A DNA stretch of 64,000 bases from Actinacidiphila rubida (GCF_900110255.1 NZ_FODD01000023.1:95974-159973); one strand, 5' to 3'; shown: positions 24,723-33,109, counted from the stretch's first letter. Notes: a model not told the origin generated them from the letters alone. Numbers and translations are program-made.

Positions 24723-25859
24723 ATGACCACCACCCTCGGGGACCAGGCCGTGGAGGCCTCCGGCCGGCGCCGCCTGGCGCTGTCGATGTCCCGCGCCGAG
24801 TGGACGCGGCTCGGCGGCATGGCCGCGTTCATCGTGGCCCTCCACGTGATCGGCTGGTTCACGCTGGTGGCGATCGTCGCGCCCGAGCACTACAGCGTCG
24901 GCACCAAGTCGTTCGGCATCGGCATCGGGGTCACGGCCTACACGCTCGGCATGCGGCACGCGTTCGACGCCGACCACATCGCGGCCATCGACAACACCAC
25001 CCGCAAGCTGATGGGCGAGGGCAAGCGCCCGCTGTCCGTGGGCTTCTGGTTCTCGCTCGGCCACTCCAGCGTCGTCTTCGTCCTGGCGTTCCTGCTCTCG
25101 CTGGGCGTGCGGGCCCTCGCGCACCCGGTGGAGGACGACGGCTCGCAACTGCACAACGTGACGGGCTGGATCGGCACCACGATCTCCGGCGCGTTCCTCT
25201 ACCTGATCGCGTTCCTCAACCTGATGATCCTCGCCGGGATCTGGAAGGTGTTCCGGCGGATGCGGCACGGCGACTTCGACGAGGCGGCGCTCGAAGAGCA
25301 GCTGGACAACCGCGGGTTCATGAACCGGCTGCTGGGCCGCGTGATGAAGTCGATCACCAAGCCGTGGCAGATGTACCCGCTGGGCCTGCTGTTCGGGCTG
25401 GGTTTCGACACGGCCACCGAGATCGCCCTGCTGGTGCTGGCCGGTTCCGGGGCCGCGTCCGGGCTGCCCTGGTACGCGATCCTGTGCCTGCCCGTGCTGT
25501 TCGCGGCGGGGATGTGCCTGCTGGACACCATCGACGGCTCGTTCATGAACTTCGCCTACCAGTGGGCCTTCTCCAAGCCGGTCCGCAAGGTCTACTACAA
25601 CCTGACGATCACCGGCCTGTCGGTGGCCGTCGCGCTGCTCATCGGCACCGTCGAGCTGCTCGGCCTGGTCGCCGACAAGGCGGGCCTGCACGGGGCGTTC
25701 TGGGACTGGGTCGGCGGGCTCGACCTGAACGTCGTCGGCTATGTGATCGTCGGGCTGTTCTTCGCCACCTGGGCGGTCGCGCTGGCGGTCTGGAAGTTCG
25801 GCAACATCGAGGAGAAGTGGTCGGCGGGGCTGCGGCCCGCCGACCAGCAGGCCGACTGA
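24723..25859 (+). CDS. NiCoT-family nickel/cobalt permease
   Basis: A 378-residue membrane transporter with about eight helices. The NiCoT signatures are present: HAFDADHIAAIDN in helix II, LGFDTATEI, and the FSLGHSSVV segment. The family takes up Ni2+ or Co2+ with high affinity at low capacity. The neighbouring cob genes suggest cobalt, but the upstream Nur box suggests nickel, and urease is encoded 25 kb away. ATG 24723 has GGAGG 8 bp upstream; an in-frame upstream ATG (24663) lies inside the Nur box and is rejected. Confidence 0.92.
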   Translation: MTTTLGDQAVEASGRRRLALSMSRAEWTRLGGMAAFIVALHVIGWFTLVAIVAPEHYSVGTKSFGIGIGVTAYTLGMRHAFDADHIAAIDNTTRKLMGEGKRPLSVGFWFSLGHSSVVFVLAFLLSLGVRALAHPVEDDGSQLHNVTGWIGTTISGAFLYLIAFLNLMILAGIWKVFRRMRHGDFDEAALEEQLDNRGFMNRLLGRVMKSITKPWQMYPLGLLFGLGFDTATEIALLVLAGSGAASGLPWYAILCLPVLFAAGMCLLDTIDGSFMNFAYQWAFSKPVRKVYYNLTITGLSVAVALLIGTVELLGLVADKAGLHGAFWDWVGGLDLNVVGYVIVGLFFATWAVALAVWKFGNIEEKWSAGLRPADQQAD

Positions 25860-25917
25860 AACCCGGACCGGTCCCGCCGCCGGGCCCGGCCCACGGGCAC
25901 CGGCGACGCGAGCGGTC

Positions 25918-26742
25918 TCAGGGGGTCCTGACGCCGGTCACGACGGTGGCGCCCCGCTCGTCGTCCTCCGCGAGGTGCGCCTCCAGCCCGGCGCCGCGCA
26001 CGGCGGCGACCGCCGCACCGGCCTGCCGTTCGCTGACCTCGCACAGCACTGCCCCGCCGGGCGCCAGCCACTGCCGTGCCCCATCCGCGACCCGGCGCAG
26101 CAGGTCGAGGCCGTCCGTGCCGCCGTCCAGCGCCATCAGTGCCTCGTGCTCGCGCGCCTCGGACGGCAGCAGCGGGACCTCGCCGGTCGGCACGTACGGC
26201 ACGTTGGCGGCCAGTACCGCCACCGTGCCGCGCAGCCGCCCCGGCAGCGCGGCGAACAGGTCGCCCTCGTGGACGCTGCCTCCGGCGGGCAGGACGTTGC
26301 GGCGGGCGCAGGCCACCGCGGCCGGGTCCAGGTCCGCGGCGTGCAGCTCCGCGCCGTCCAGGTGGGCGGCGAGCGCGACGCCCAGCGCGCCGGACCCGCA
26401 GCACAGGTCGACGACGACCAGCGGTGCCGGCCGGTCCTGCGCCCGGGCGAGCGCGATGCCGCGTTCGACCAGGAACTCGGTACGGCGCCGCGGCACGAAC
26501 ACCCGGTCGTCGACGGCGATCCGCAGGCCCATGAACTCCGCCCAGCCGACGACGTGTTCCAGCGGCACTCCCGACGCCCGCCGATCGACCTTGGCGGCCA
26601 GGTCCGCGGGTCCTTCGGCGGCGGCGGTCAGCAGCCGCGCCTCCTCCTCGGCGAAGACGCAGCCGGCCGCGCGGAGCGCCAGGACCACCTCGGCCTCGGT
26701 GAGCACGGGCGGCTGGAGCCGTTCGGCGGAGATGTCGGGCAT
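25918..26742 (-). CDS. HemK-like protein-glutamine N5-methyltransferase
   Basis: A 274-residue SAM-dependent enzyme: an N-terminal helical part (about 1-80) with FAEEEARLL and VPLEHVVGWAEF, then a class I methyltransferase domain with DLCCGSGALGVAL. The catalytic NPPY of PrmC/HemK is replaced by NVPY (ANVPYVPTGEVPLLP), a variant seen in actinobacterial proteins annotated as putative N5-glutamine methyltransferases. PrmC proper methylates release-factor glutamine. Because the genome presumably has a normal prmC near prfA, this is likely a paralogue with another target. It is convergent with the permease and starts at ATG 26742. Confidence 0.8.
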   Translation of the reverse strand: MPDISAERLQPPVLTEAEVVLALRAAGCVFAEEEARLLTAAAEGPADLAAKVDRRASGVPLEHVVGWAEFMGLRIAVDDRVFVPRRRTEFLVERGIALARAQDRPAPLVVVDLCCGSGALGVALAAHLDGAELHAADLDPAAVACARRNVLPAGGSVHEGDLFAALPGRLRGTVAVLAANVPYVPTGEVPLLPSEAREHEALMALDGGTDGLDLLRRVADGARQWLAPGGAVLCEVSERQAGAAVAAVRGAGLEAHLAEDDERGATVVTGVRTP

Positions 26743-26845
26743 GGAGTGGTGAGGGCCTTTCGGGACGGGCGCGGCGAGCGTGGTGCGGCCGCGAGCGTAC
26801 CGAACGTCCCCGGGCCCGTGCCGCCCGCCAGGCCAACGGGCCGCG

Positions 26846-26917
26846 GTGGCCTCACGAGCGGCCTTGAGGGTGGCCCCACGAGTGCCCTCGCACGTGGTCC
26901 CGCGGGTGGGCGCGGCG
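26846..26917. repeat. Three imperfect 24-bp tandem repeats
   Basis: Units begin at 26846, 26870 and 26894 with GTGGCC or GTGGTC. Units one and two share most positions; the third is more diverged. They lie in the 263-bp gap between the HemK-like start and the lipoprotein stop; the gap holds no gene I can support. Confidence 0.5.
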
Positions 26918-27005
26918 GGGCGGCCGGCGCTCGCCGGGAGCACCGGGACCGGGCCACCGCACCTCCGCCCGACTGCCCGGACGTGGGCTCCCGTTGGCGG
27001 CCGGG

Positions 27006-27626
27006 TCAGTAGCGCTGGGCCTGGGCGACGCGCGGGAACAGCGGCTTGTCCACGTCCTTGATGGTGAAGGCGACGGGCGACGCCTTCTTGCCGGCCTTGA
27101 CGTCCTTGGCACCGACGAAGGCGGTGTCGACCACCTTGCCGCCGGAGTCGGTGAACTCGACCTTCACCGCGTAGGAGGCGGTGGACCCGCCGTGGTTGGT
27201 GATGGTCACCAGCGCGGCGTGCAGGCCGCCGGTCTGCTCCGTCGGCAGCCCGGTCAGGTGCACGTCCTGGCCGGCGTTGCCCGGCCCCGACACCTTGGCC
27301 AGCTCGGCCTTCGCCGCCGCCTGGTCGCCGGTCGCCTTCGCCTCGACGGACGCCGCGAAGCTGGAGGCGACCGCGCCCGCGGAGGAGGCCGCCGTCGACG
27401 CCGCCGCGGACGCGGCCGACTGCGCCTGCGAGGCGAGCGACTCCAGGCTCGACGGCAGGCCGCCGGCGGGCTGGGAGGCGGGGCTGGCGGATCCGCTCGC
27501 GCCGCCGCCGGAGTCGTCGCACGCGGTGAGCCCCGCGAAACCTCCGGCGGCGAGCGCGACGAGGGCCGCGGCGGTGGCGGAGCGCAGCCGGAGACCGGGG
27601 CCGGCGGGGGCGGGCGAGGGGCTCAC
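27006..27626 (-). CDS. Lipoprotein with a C-terminal FxLYD-like domain
   Basis: A 206-residue exported lipoprotein. The signal ends in the lipobox LTAC (Cys36), followed by a Gly/Ser/Ala linker and a long low-complexity helix rich in Ala and Ser (about residues 60-100). The C-terminal 90 residues (ALVTITNHGGSTASYAVKVEFTDSGGKVV...VGAKDVKAGKKASP) match the FxLYD pattern, an Ig-like domain of unknown role. The start is GTG 27626 with AGGAG 7 bp upstream. It is divergent from the baeRF gene. No enzymatic motif is seen. Confidence 0.8.
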   Translation of the reverse strand: MSPSPAPAGPGLRLRSATAAALVALAAGGFAGLTACDDSGGGASGSASPASQPAGGLPSSLESLASQAQSAASAAASTAASSAGAVASSFAASVEAKATGDQAAAKAELAKVSGPGNAGQDVHLTGLPTEQTGGLHAALVTITNHGGSTASYAVKVEFTDSGGKVVDTAFVGAKDVKAGKKASPVAFTIKDVDKPLFPRVAQAQRY

Positions 27627-27982
27627 GGCGGGCTCCTGGGGGTCGGCGGGCGGTCCGGACGGCCTGGATGGCCTGGATGGCCTGGATGGCCTGGTCTCGA
27701 CGATCCGGACGGCCTGGGCGGTCCGGATGTCCTGGATGGCCTGGACGTTCCCACGGTGGGGCCGCCCGCCGCGCCGCGCAGCCCCGGTGGGCCGGGCGGG
27801 TGACCGGGCGGTCCCCCGCCCGCCGCGAAGCCGCAGGTGGACGGGCGCTGCGGCTGCGGAAGTCGGCGGGGTGCGCTATCCAGGAAGGGACAGAGCGACC
27901 CGCGCCGCGCGCCGCGCGGCTGTGCGCGGCGGCCACGTCCGCGGTCGCCCTCGCGGCCGCCGCCGCCGGAAAGGTGTCCCCC
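27627..27982. other. Divergent intergenic region with short repeats
   Basis: This 356-bp stretch holds the 9-bp tandem repeat at 27661-27694 and an 8-bp hairpin (ATCCGGAC at 27703-27710 with GTCCGGAT at 27721-27728). I see no gene; an open frame running in from upstream of 27983 is low-complexity and lacks a ribosome site. Confidence 0.55.
27661..27694. repeat. 9-bp tandem repeat, 3.8 copies
   Basis: The unit GGCCTGGAT is repeated perfectly almost four times, and further GGCCTGG copies occur to 27750. It lies in the divergent promoter region. Confidence 0.7.
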
Positions 27983-29092
27983 ATGCCGTCCCTGCACCAG
28001 CCGCTGACGCCCGCCGTCCTCGCCGACCTCCGGCGTCCCCGCAAGTACCCCGCGGTCTCGGTCCTGCTGCCCACCCATCGGCGCGAGCCCGACAACGCGC
28101 AGGACGCGGTCCGGCTCCGGAACCTCCTGGAGGAGGCGAAGGAGGCGGTCCACGACGATCCGGAGGTGTCCCGGGCCGATCGCATCGACGTGATCGGCCA
28201 GCTGGACCAGGCCCTCGGCGAGGTGGACCTGGTGCACGCGGAGGACGGCCTGGCGATCTTCGCCGCGCCGGGCGAGCACCAGGTGTGGTCCCTGGGCCGG
28301 TCGGTGCCGGCCCGCGTCCTGCTCGCGCAGACGTTCCTGACCCGCAACCTCGTCGCCGCGCACGCGGCGAACCAGCCGTACTGGGTGCTCGCCCTGGACT
28401 CGGAGATCGCGACCCTGTGGAGCGGCGGCCGGCAGCACATGCCGGAGGCGGCCGACGAGGGCCCGTTCCCGGTGCGGCGCCCGGAGGTGGACTTCGACCC
28501 CGAGCGGCAGGAGCAGATCGGCGACACGCCCAGCACGTTCAGCGACGAGGAGACCCGCAGGTTCCTGCGCGAGGTCACCGAGGCCGCGGGCACCGTCCTG
28601 GCGGCCGACCCGCGCCCGTTGTACGTGGTCGGTGAGACGGAGGCGCTGAGCGCCCTGGACGACGCGGGCCCGGTGGTCAGGGAGGCGGTCGCGAGGATCG
28701 CCCAGGGCGGCCTGGCCCAGGGCCCCGGCAGGGCGCTCGGCGACGCGGTCAGGACGGCGGACCGGGAACGCGACGAGCGGCAGCTCACCGACGTGCTCAC
28801 GGACCTGGACCGGGCGCGCAGCCGCAAGGCGTTCGCCGGCGGCGTCGACGAGGTGTGGAGCAGCGTCTCCGAGGGCCGGGCGTCGCTCGTGGCGATCGAG
28901 GACGGGTACCGCGTCACGGTCCGCGACAACGGCGAGCACCTGGTGCCGGCGTCCTCCGACGAGCGGGGCGCGCGGGACGACATCGTCGACGAGATCGCGG
29001 AGCAGGCGCTGGACTCCGGCGCACGGGTGCACTTCGTCCCCGACGGCAGCCTCACCGGCTCCGGGAACATCGCGGCGGTCCTGCGCTACTGA
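27983..29092 (+). CDS. baeRF-type (bacterial eRF1-like) protein
   Basis: A 369-residue protein of the bacterial archaeo-eukaryotic release factor-like superfamily, most like the baeRF3 group. The N-terminal YPAVSVLLPTHRREPDNAQDAVRLRNLL segment and the central ALDSEIATLWSGG strand are typical, and the C-terminal half (SEGRASLVAIEDGYRV...GSGNIAAVLRY) resembles the eRF1 domain 3-like part. The family is thought to act on ribosomes, perhaps in stress or rescue, but evidence is computational. ATG 27983 is preceded by GAAAGG. The ECF41 sigma gene follows 100 bp downstream. Confidence 0.75.
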   Translation: MPSLHQPLTPAVLADLRRPRKYPAVSVLLPTHRREPDNAQDAVRLRNLLEEAKEAVHDDPEVSRADRIDVIGQLDQALGEVDLVHAEDGLAIFAAPGEHQVWSLGRSVPARVLLAQTFLTRNLVAAHAANQPYWVLALDSEIATLWSGGRQHMPEAADEGPFPVRRPEVDFDPERQEQIGDTPSTFSDEETRRFLREVTEAAGTVLAADPRPLYVVGETEALSALDDAGPVVREAVARIAQGGLAQGPGRALGDAVRTADRERDERQLTDVLTDLDRARSRKAFAGGVDEVWSSVSEGRASLVAIEDGYRVTVRDNGEHLVPASSDERGARDDIVDEIAEQALDSGARVHFVPDGSLTGSGNIAAVLRY

Positions 29093-29192
29093 CGGGAGCC
29101 GCGGACGAGACGTGCGTCACACTTGCCCCGGCGATGTCACGCAGGAGCCCCCGCGACCGCTCTTAGGGGAAACGCTCCTCGGGAGGCTCATC

Positions 29193-30242
29193 GTGACCGA
29201 CACGCTCGCCCAGCACCGCGCGGCCGACCAGGGCGACCGCGCGACCGAGGTGTTCGTCGGCCACCGTGAGCTGCTCTTCTCCGTGGTGTACAACATGCTC
29301 GGCACCGTCTCGGACACCGAGGACGTGCTGCAGGAGACGTGGCTGGCCTGGTCGCGGCACAGCGTGCGGCCGTCGCGCGAGGAGATCGACAACCCGCGGG
29401 CGTACCTGGTGCGGATCGCGGTCAACCAGGCGCTGGCGCGGCAGGCGAGCATCAGCCGGCGCCGTGAGACGTACATCGGGCCGTGGCTGCCGGAGCCGCT
29501 GCTCACCAGCGCGCCGGAGACCCACGACAGCGCCCAGGCCGAGCGGGCGGCCGACGCCTCCGAGTCCGTGCTGCGCCACGAGTCGGTGTCGATGGCGCTG
29601 CTGGTGGTGCTGGAGACGCTGACGCCGCTGGAGCGCGCGGTGTTCGTGCTGCACGAGGTGTTCGGCTACCCGCACACCGAGATCGCCGAGATCCTCGGGC
29701 GCAGCGCCGCCGCGATCCGGCAGCTCGCGCACCGGGCCCGGGAGCACGTGCAGGCCCGCAGGCCCCGCTACCGGGCGGACCCGTACCTGCGGCAGCGGGT
29801 CACGGAGCGGTTCGTCGCGGCGGCCGTCGGCGGCGACCTCGGCGCGCTGATGAGCCTGCTCGCGCCCGACGTCACGCTGTGGACGGACGGCGGCGGCAAG
29901 GCCCGCTCGGCGCTCCGTCCGGTGCAGGGCCGCGACAAGGTCGCGCGGCTGCTGAACGGGTACGCGGACAAGCGGCTGCCGCGCAGCCTCGACGTCCAGT
30001 ACCGGCACGTCAACGGCGACCCGTCGGCCGTGGTGTTCTCCGGCGACTCGCCGTATGCCGTGATGATCGTGGACCTCAGTCCGGACCACGACCACGTGAC
30101 GGACGTCTACCTCGTCACCAACCCCGACAAGCTGCAGGGCGTGCGCCTGGAGAAGGACCAGGACGCGCCCGGCCCCGGAGCCGGCGGTGCCGGGTCGGCC
30201 GACGGCCGCCCGGGCACCGCTGACCCGGGGGCCGCCGGGTGA
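29193..30242 (+). CDS. ECF41-type (SigJ-like) RNA polymerase sigma factor
   Basis: A 349-residue extracytoplasmic-function sigma factor. Region 2 (about residues 15-85, with NMLGTVSDTEDVLQETWLAW) and region 4 (about 130-185, with HTEIAEILGRSAAAIRQLAHRARE) are joined by a linker bearing WLPEP (residue 98). A SnoaL-like C-terminal domain carries DGGGK (232) and NPDKL (310). These three motifs define ECF41, whose C-terminal domain controls the sigma part in place of a separate anti-sigma factor. The usual COE-family target gene is not next to it. GTG 29193 has GGGAGG 6 bp upstream. The last 25 residues are Gly/Pro-rich. Confidence 0.92.
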   Translation: MTDTLAQHRAADQGDRATEVFVGHRELLFSVVYNMLGTVSDTEDVLQETWLAWSRHSVRPSREEIDNPRAYLVRIAVNQALARQASISRRRETYIGPWLPEPLLTSAPETHDSAQAERAADASESVLRHESVSMALLVVLETLTPLERAVFVLHEVFGYPHTEIAEILGRSAAAIRQLAHRAREHVQARRPRYRADPYLRQRVTERFVAAAVGGDLGALMSLLAPDVTLWTDGGGKARSALRPVQGRDKVARLLNGYADKRLPRSLDVQYRHVNGDPSAVVFSGDSPYAVMIVDLSPDHDHVTDVYLVTNPDKLQGVRLEKDQDAPGPGAGGAGSADGRPGTADPGAAG

Positions 30243-30556
30243 ACCCCCGTACCGGAGCGTCGCGGCCCGAACCTGACGGGACGCACCCCGGTCACCCGGC
30301 GGCCCCCGACCCCGCCGCCCGCGCGGCCGGCGCGGGGCGTCTCCGCGCCATGTGACGGTCCGGCGGGTCCGGCGCGTGGGCACCCCACCCCGCCGCCATC
30401 GTCATATGCCCGGCGGATAATATGACACTCGTAGTTCAGACGGCCGGACGGCCGGCAGCTGGTACCACGGGGGTGACGAGCTGCCGGGCCGTCCGCGCGT
30501 CCGACGGCGGCGGCCGGGGCCGGTCGCCGCCGGTTCCCGGCCGGCCCGGCCCGCCG
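30243..30556. other. Convergent intergenic region
   Basis: This 314-bp gap contains an A+T-richer island with the inverted repeat GTCATAT (30401-30407) and ATATGAC (30420-30426), then the hairpin at 30446-30494. No gene is supported. The island includes GATAAT, which could be a -10 element, but no following ORF is convincing. Confidence 0.5.
30446..30494. terminator. Hairpin downstream of the sigma and XRE genes
   Basis: Arms at 30446-30460 and 30479-30494 pair over 15 bp with one bulged base, around an 18-nt loop. It lies between the convergent sigma factor and XRE/NB-ARC genes. Confidence 0.55.
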
Positions 30557-31822
30557 TCAGACGCGCGCCGCCAGACGGGCCGCGGGGACGGCGTGCGCGG
30601 CCTCCAGGTGGCCGTGGTGCCGCACGAACGTCCGGACGTGGCGCAGCATCCGGTACTCGTACCGGGTGCCCCTGCGCACCTGGAGCAGCGAGGCGTCGGC
30701 GAGCTCGGCCAGCAGGCACATCGCCTCGGTGCGGCTGAACTCCGCGTCCAGCGTGTCCAGTTCGGGGCCGTCGCTGGCGACCGGGCCGGGCAGTGCGGCC
30801 AGCCGTGCCATCAGCGTCTGCTGAGGGGCGGTCAGCAGGTCCCAGCTCCAGCGCAGGCTGCCGGTCAGCGAGCGCTGGTGCGGCAGCAGTGAGAGGTCGG
30901 GGAACCCCAGGAGTTCCAGGCCGTGTTCAGGCGCCAGGAGCGCCGAGACCGGCACCGAGCGCAGCCGGTGTGCGGCGAACTCCACCAGGCGCGGCAGGCC
31001 GTCCAGTTCGCGGCACAGCGCGCGCACGGCGTCGGCGGAGACCGTCACCTCCTGCTCCACACACCCGCTGGCGATCCGCTGCTGCATCAACTGCGCGGCG
31101 GCGCCCGGATCCAGCGGCGCCGTCTCCCACAGGCCGGCGTCGGCCAGCGCCGGGGCACGGCGGCTGGTGAGCACCAGGCGCAGGTCGGGCCAGGTGCCGC
31201 GGAGTTCGTCCACCAGCAGCGAGGTGACCTGCGGCAGGTGCTCGGTGGTGTCCAGGACCAGCAGCGCCGGTGCGCCGGCCTGCCGGGTCGCGACCGGGCC
31301 CAGCACCGCGTCCACGGCCTGCCGGGCGGCCGAGAGCCGCACGGCGATGTCACCGGCGAACGCGGCCGACGTGCCGGGGACGCGGCCGAGTTGCGCCACG
31401 GCGACACCACCGGGGTAACGGCGGGCGGTGCGTTCCGCGGCGGCCAGCGCGAGCCGGGTCTTGCCCACACCGCCCGGTCCCGTGAGGACGGTGACGGGAT
31501 GGGCGTCGACGAGCGCGGACAGCCGATCGAGCTCCGCGTCCCGCCCGATCAGCGGTGTCCGGGGCGGTCGTGGCCCGCGCCAGTGCGCCGGCGCGGGCGG
31601 TCCCGCCGGGCGCGGCACGCCGGCCGGGGCCCGTCCGGTCCGGGCGCGCGGCTCCGGATCGAGGACGGAGAACAGCAGGTCGAGGGAGCTGCGCCGGGGG
31701 CTCTGGATCCGCCCGCGTTCCAGGTTGCGTATGGTCCGTACGCTGATCCCCGAGCGCTCCGAGAGTTCTTCCTGCGTCCAGCCCTTCTGGGTCCGTAACG
31801 CCAGGAGTAAGTCCTGCCTCAT
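30557..31822 (-). CDS. XRE-family HTH protein with NB-ARC-type ATPase domain; two early TTA codons
   Basis: A 421-residue regulator. Residues 3-58 form an XRE helix-turn-helix (LRTQKGWTQEELSERSGISVRTIRNLERGRI). A Pro/Ala-rich linker leads to an NTPase domain with P-loop GPGGVGKT (115-122) and Walker B-like ALLVLDTTEHL; LVLTSRRAP and GLPRLVEFAAHRL fit the NB-ARC/STAND family. It ends soon after the winged-helix part and lacks the TPR array many relatives carry. Codons 5 and 9 are TTA (plus-strand 31808-31810 and 31796-31798), so translation should need the bldA tRNA. ATG 31822 starts the conserved HTH. Confidence 0.88.
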   Translation of the reverse strand: MRQDLLLALRTQKGWTQEELSERSGISVRTIRNLERGRIQSPRRSSLDLLFSVLDPEPRARTGRAPAGVPRPAGPPAPAHWRGPRPPRTPLIGRDAELDRLSALVDAHPVTVLTGPGGVGKTRLALAAAERTARRYPGGVAVAQLGRVPGTSAAFAGDIAVRLSAARQAVDAVLGPVATRQAGAPALLVLDTTEHLPQVTSLLVDELRGTWPDLRLVLTSRRAPALADAGLWETAPLDPGAAAQLMQQRIASGCVEQEVTVSADAVRALCRELDGLPRLVEFAAHRLRSVPVSALLAPEHGLELLGFPDLSLLPHQRSLTGSLRWSWDLLTAPQQTLMARLAALPGPVASDGPELDTLDAEFSRTEAMCLLAELADASLLQVRRGTRYEYRMLRHVRTFVRHHGHLEAAHAVPAARLAARV

Positions 31823-32265
31823 CCCCGCACCTCGCCGGGCGGCCGCGACGCGGCGGCCGTCGGGGCGGGCGGGGCGGACGCGTGCTGCCGGCCCTGGCAG
31901 CACGACCCGAGTTGGAGTGACACGTGGTCACGCCCCCCTTGTCGTCGCTCGCATGTCGGTCGGTCGGTCCGTTCTGGTCGATGCTGCGCCGCGGCGCGCC
32001 CAGGTCCCCGTCCTGCATGGCGCCGCCGGCCGATGCGGCCGCCGCCCGCGGAAAGCGCGGGTCGGCCGCGCCGCATCATGGCACGGCGGATCAAGCAACG
32101 ACGAGTGGCACTCGGCAACCGGTTTTCCACCGCGCGTGACGGCGGACGCGCGCGGCAACGCTCCCCTGACCTGTGCGGACCGGCCGATCCCGGGCGATCT
32201 CCACCAGCCGCACCCACGGTATCCCTTGGTGAAGTTTTTACCTGGGGCCGAGTGGTGACGGTCCG
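31823..32265. other. 443-bp region upstream of the XRE/NB-ARC gene
   Basis: It contains a 9-bp-stem hairpin (CGTGCTGCC 31881-31889 with GGCAGCACG 31896-31904) and the inverted repeat GTGAC-ACGTG-GTCAC at 31917-31931, possibly regulatory for the XRE gene. Several open frames cross it but none has a credible start, composition or family match. Confidence 0.5.
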
Positions 32266-33000
32266 TCAGTAGCGCGTGACCGCGGTGCTGCCGCCGGTGG
32301 TGCCGATCGCGATGTGCGGCTTGGCCGACGGCTCGAGCCAGGCGGTGAGCGCGGTCATCGCCGAGGCCGGGACCGACACGCAGCCGGCCGTGGCTCCGCT
32401 GCCGTTGACGTGCAGGAAGATCCCGGCGCCGCGGCCCTTGACCGGCGCCGCGTAGTTGAAGTCGATGACGACGGCGTGCGCGTACTGCACGGGGTACCGG
32501 TCGAGGTGCTCCGACTCGCTCGCACGGCAGTCCGCGGGCAGCGGGCTGACCCAGCGGTTGTACGAGGTCGAGGCGACGTCCTCGCACCACCACGAGGACG
32601 GCGTGACGGCCCGGTAGGGCAGCGTGGTGCCGGCCGGGGCCGCCGTGTTGCCGAACGCGAAGGGCAGCCCGTACAGGCCGGTCGGGGTGGTGTCCGTGTC
32701 CTGCCGGCGGGTGGCGCCGTCGGCGAGCCCGCGGGCTCCGAACCGGGCGGGGGCGCTGCCCACCAGCCGCCAGCGCGAGCCGGACCTCGCCCACCAGCCG
32801 ACCGTCCCGGTGGTCGCGGACAGGCTGCTCGCGACCGCGGTGACGAGCTGGGTGCCGCCGCCGGTGTCGGCCATCGTCACCGGCAGGGTGACCGGCTGGG
32901 CCGCGGGGGGCGTGCGGTGGACGGTGCCGCCGGGGCCTGGGGCCAGCACGAGGCCCAGGGCGGCGGCCGAGGCGAGGGCGAGCGGGGCGGCGTTGAGCAC
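32266..33000 (-). CDS. Secreted L,D-transpeptidase-like (YkuD family) protein
   Basis: A 244-residue exported protein. A signal peptide (LNAAPLALASAAALGLVLAPG) is followed by a domain ending in IFLHVNGSGATAGCVSVPASAM, the histidine/cysteine motif of the YkuD-type L,D-transpeptidase fold in its shorter ErfK/YbiS-like form. The GLYGLPFAFGN and SYNRWV segments are common in this actinobacterial subgroup. It could cross-link peptidoglycan or have a relaxed hydrolytic role. GTG 33000 has GGAGG 6 bp upstream. It is the second such gene in the window; unlike the first it is not a lipoprotein and has no Ig-like domain. Confidence 0.82.
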   Translation of the reverse strand: MLNAAPLALASAAALGLVLAPGPGGTVHRTPPAAQPVTLPVTMADTGGGTQLVTAVASSLSATTGTVGWWARSGSRWRLVGSAPARFGARGLADGATRRQDTDTTPTGLYGLPFAFGNTAAPAGTTLPYRAVTPSSWWCEDVASTSYNRWVSPLPADCRASESEHLDRYPVQYAHAVVIDFNYAAPVKGRGAGIFLHVNGSGATAGCVSVPASAMTALTAWLEPSAKPHIAIGTTGGSTAVTRY

Positions 33001-33109
33001 GGGAGCCTCCAGCGGGTCCGTACGGGCAGGGGGAGGCCCGCTCGGCGCGCGCCGGTCCCCGTTGCCGCAGATCTATCACGCGGCCGCCCCGCCCGGGGTG
33101 CGACCGCGG

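Noticed and set aside
27668..27982. Upstream extension of the baeRF gene starting in the GGCCTGGAT repeats
   Set aside because: The reading gives Met-Ala-Trp repeats and Arg/Gly/Pro-rich sequence without a ribosome site; ATG 27983 has GAAAGG and begins the conserved region.
25918..29070. 1050-codon minus-strand frame spanning several genes
   Set aside because: Only its 3' part (25918-26742) matches a family. The rest runs antisense to the baeRF gene and across the lipoprotein gene in another frame.
31823..32265. Small ORFs in the gap upstream of the XRE/NB-ARC gene
   Set aside because: Frames up to about 130 codons exist on both strands, but their composition is random Arg/Gly/Pro and no ribosome site or motif was found.
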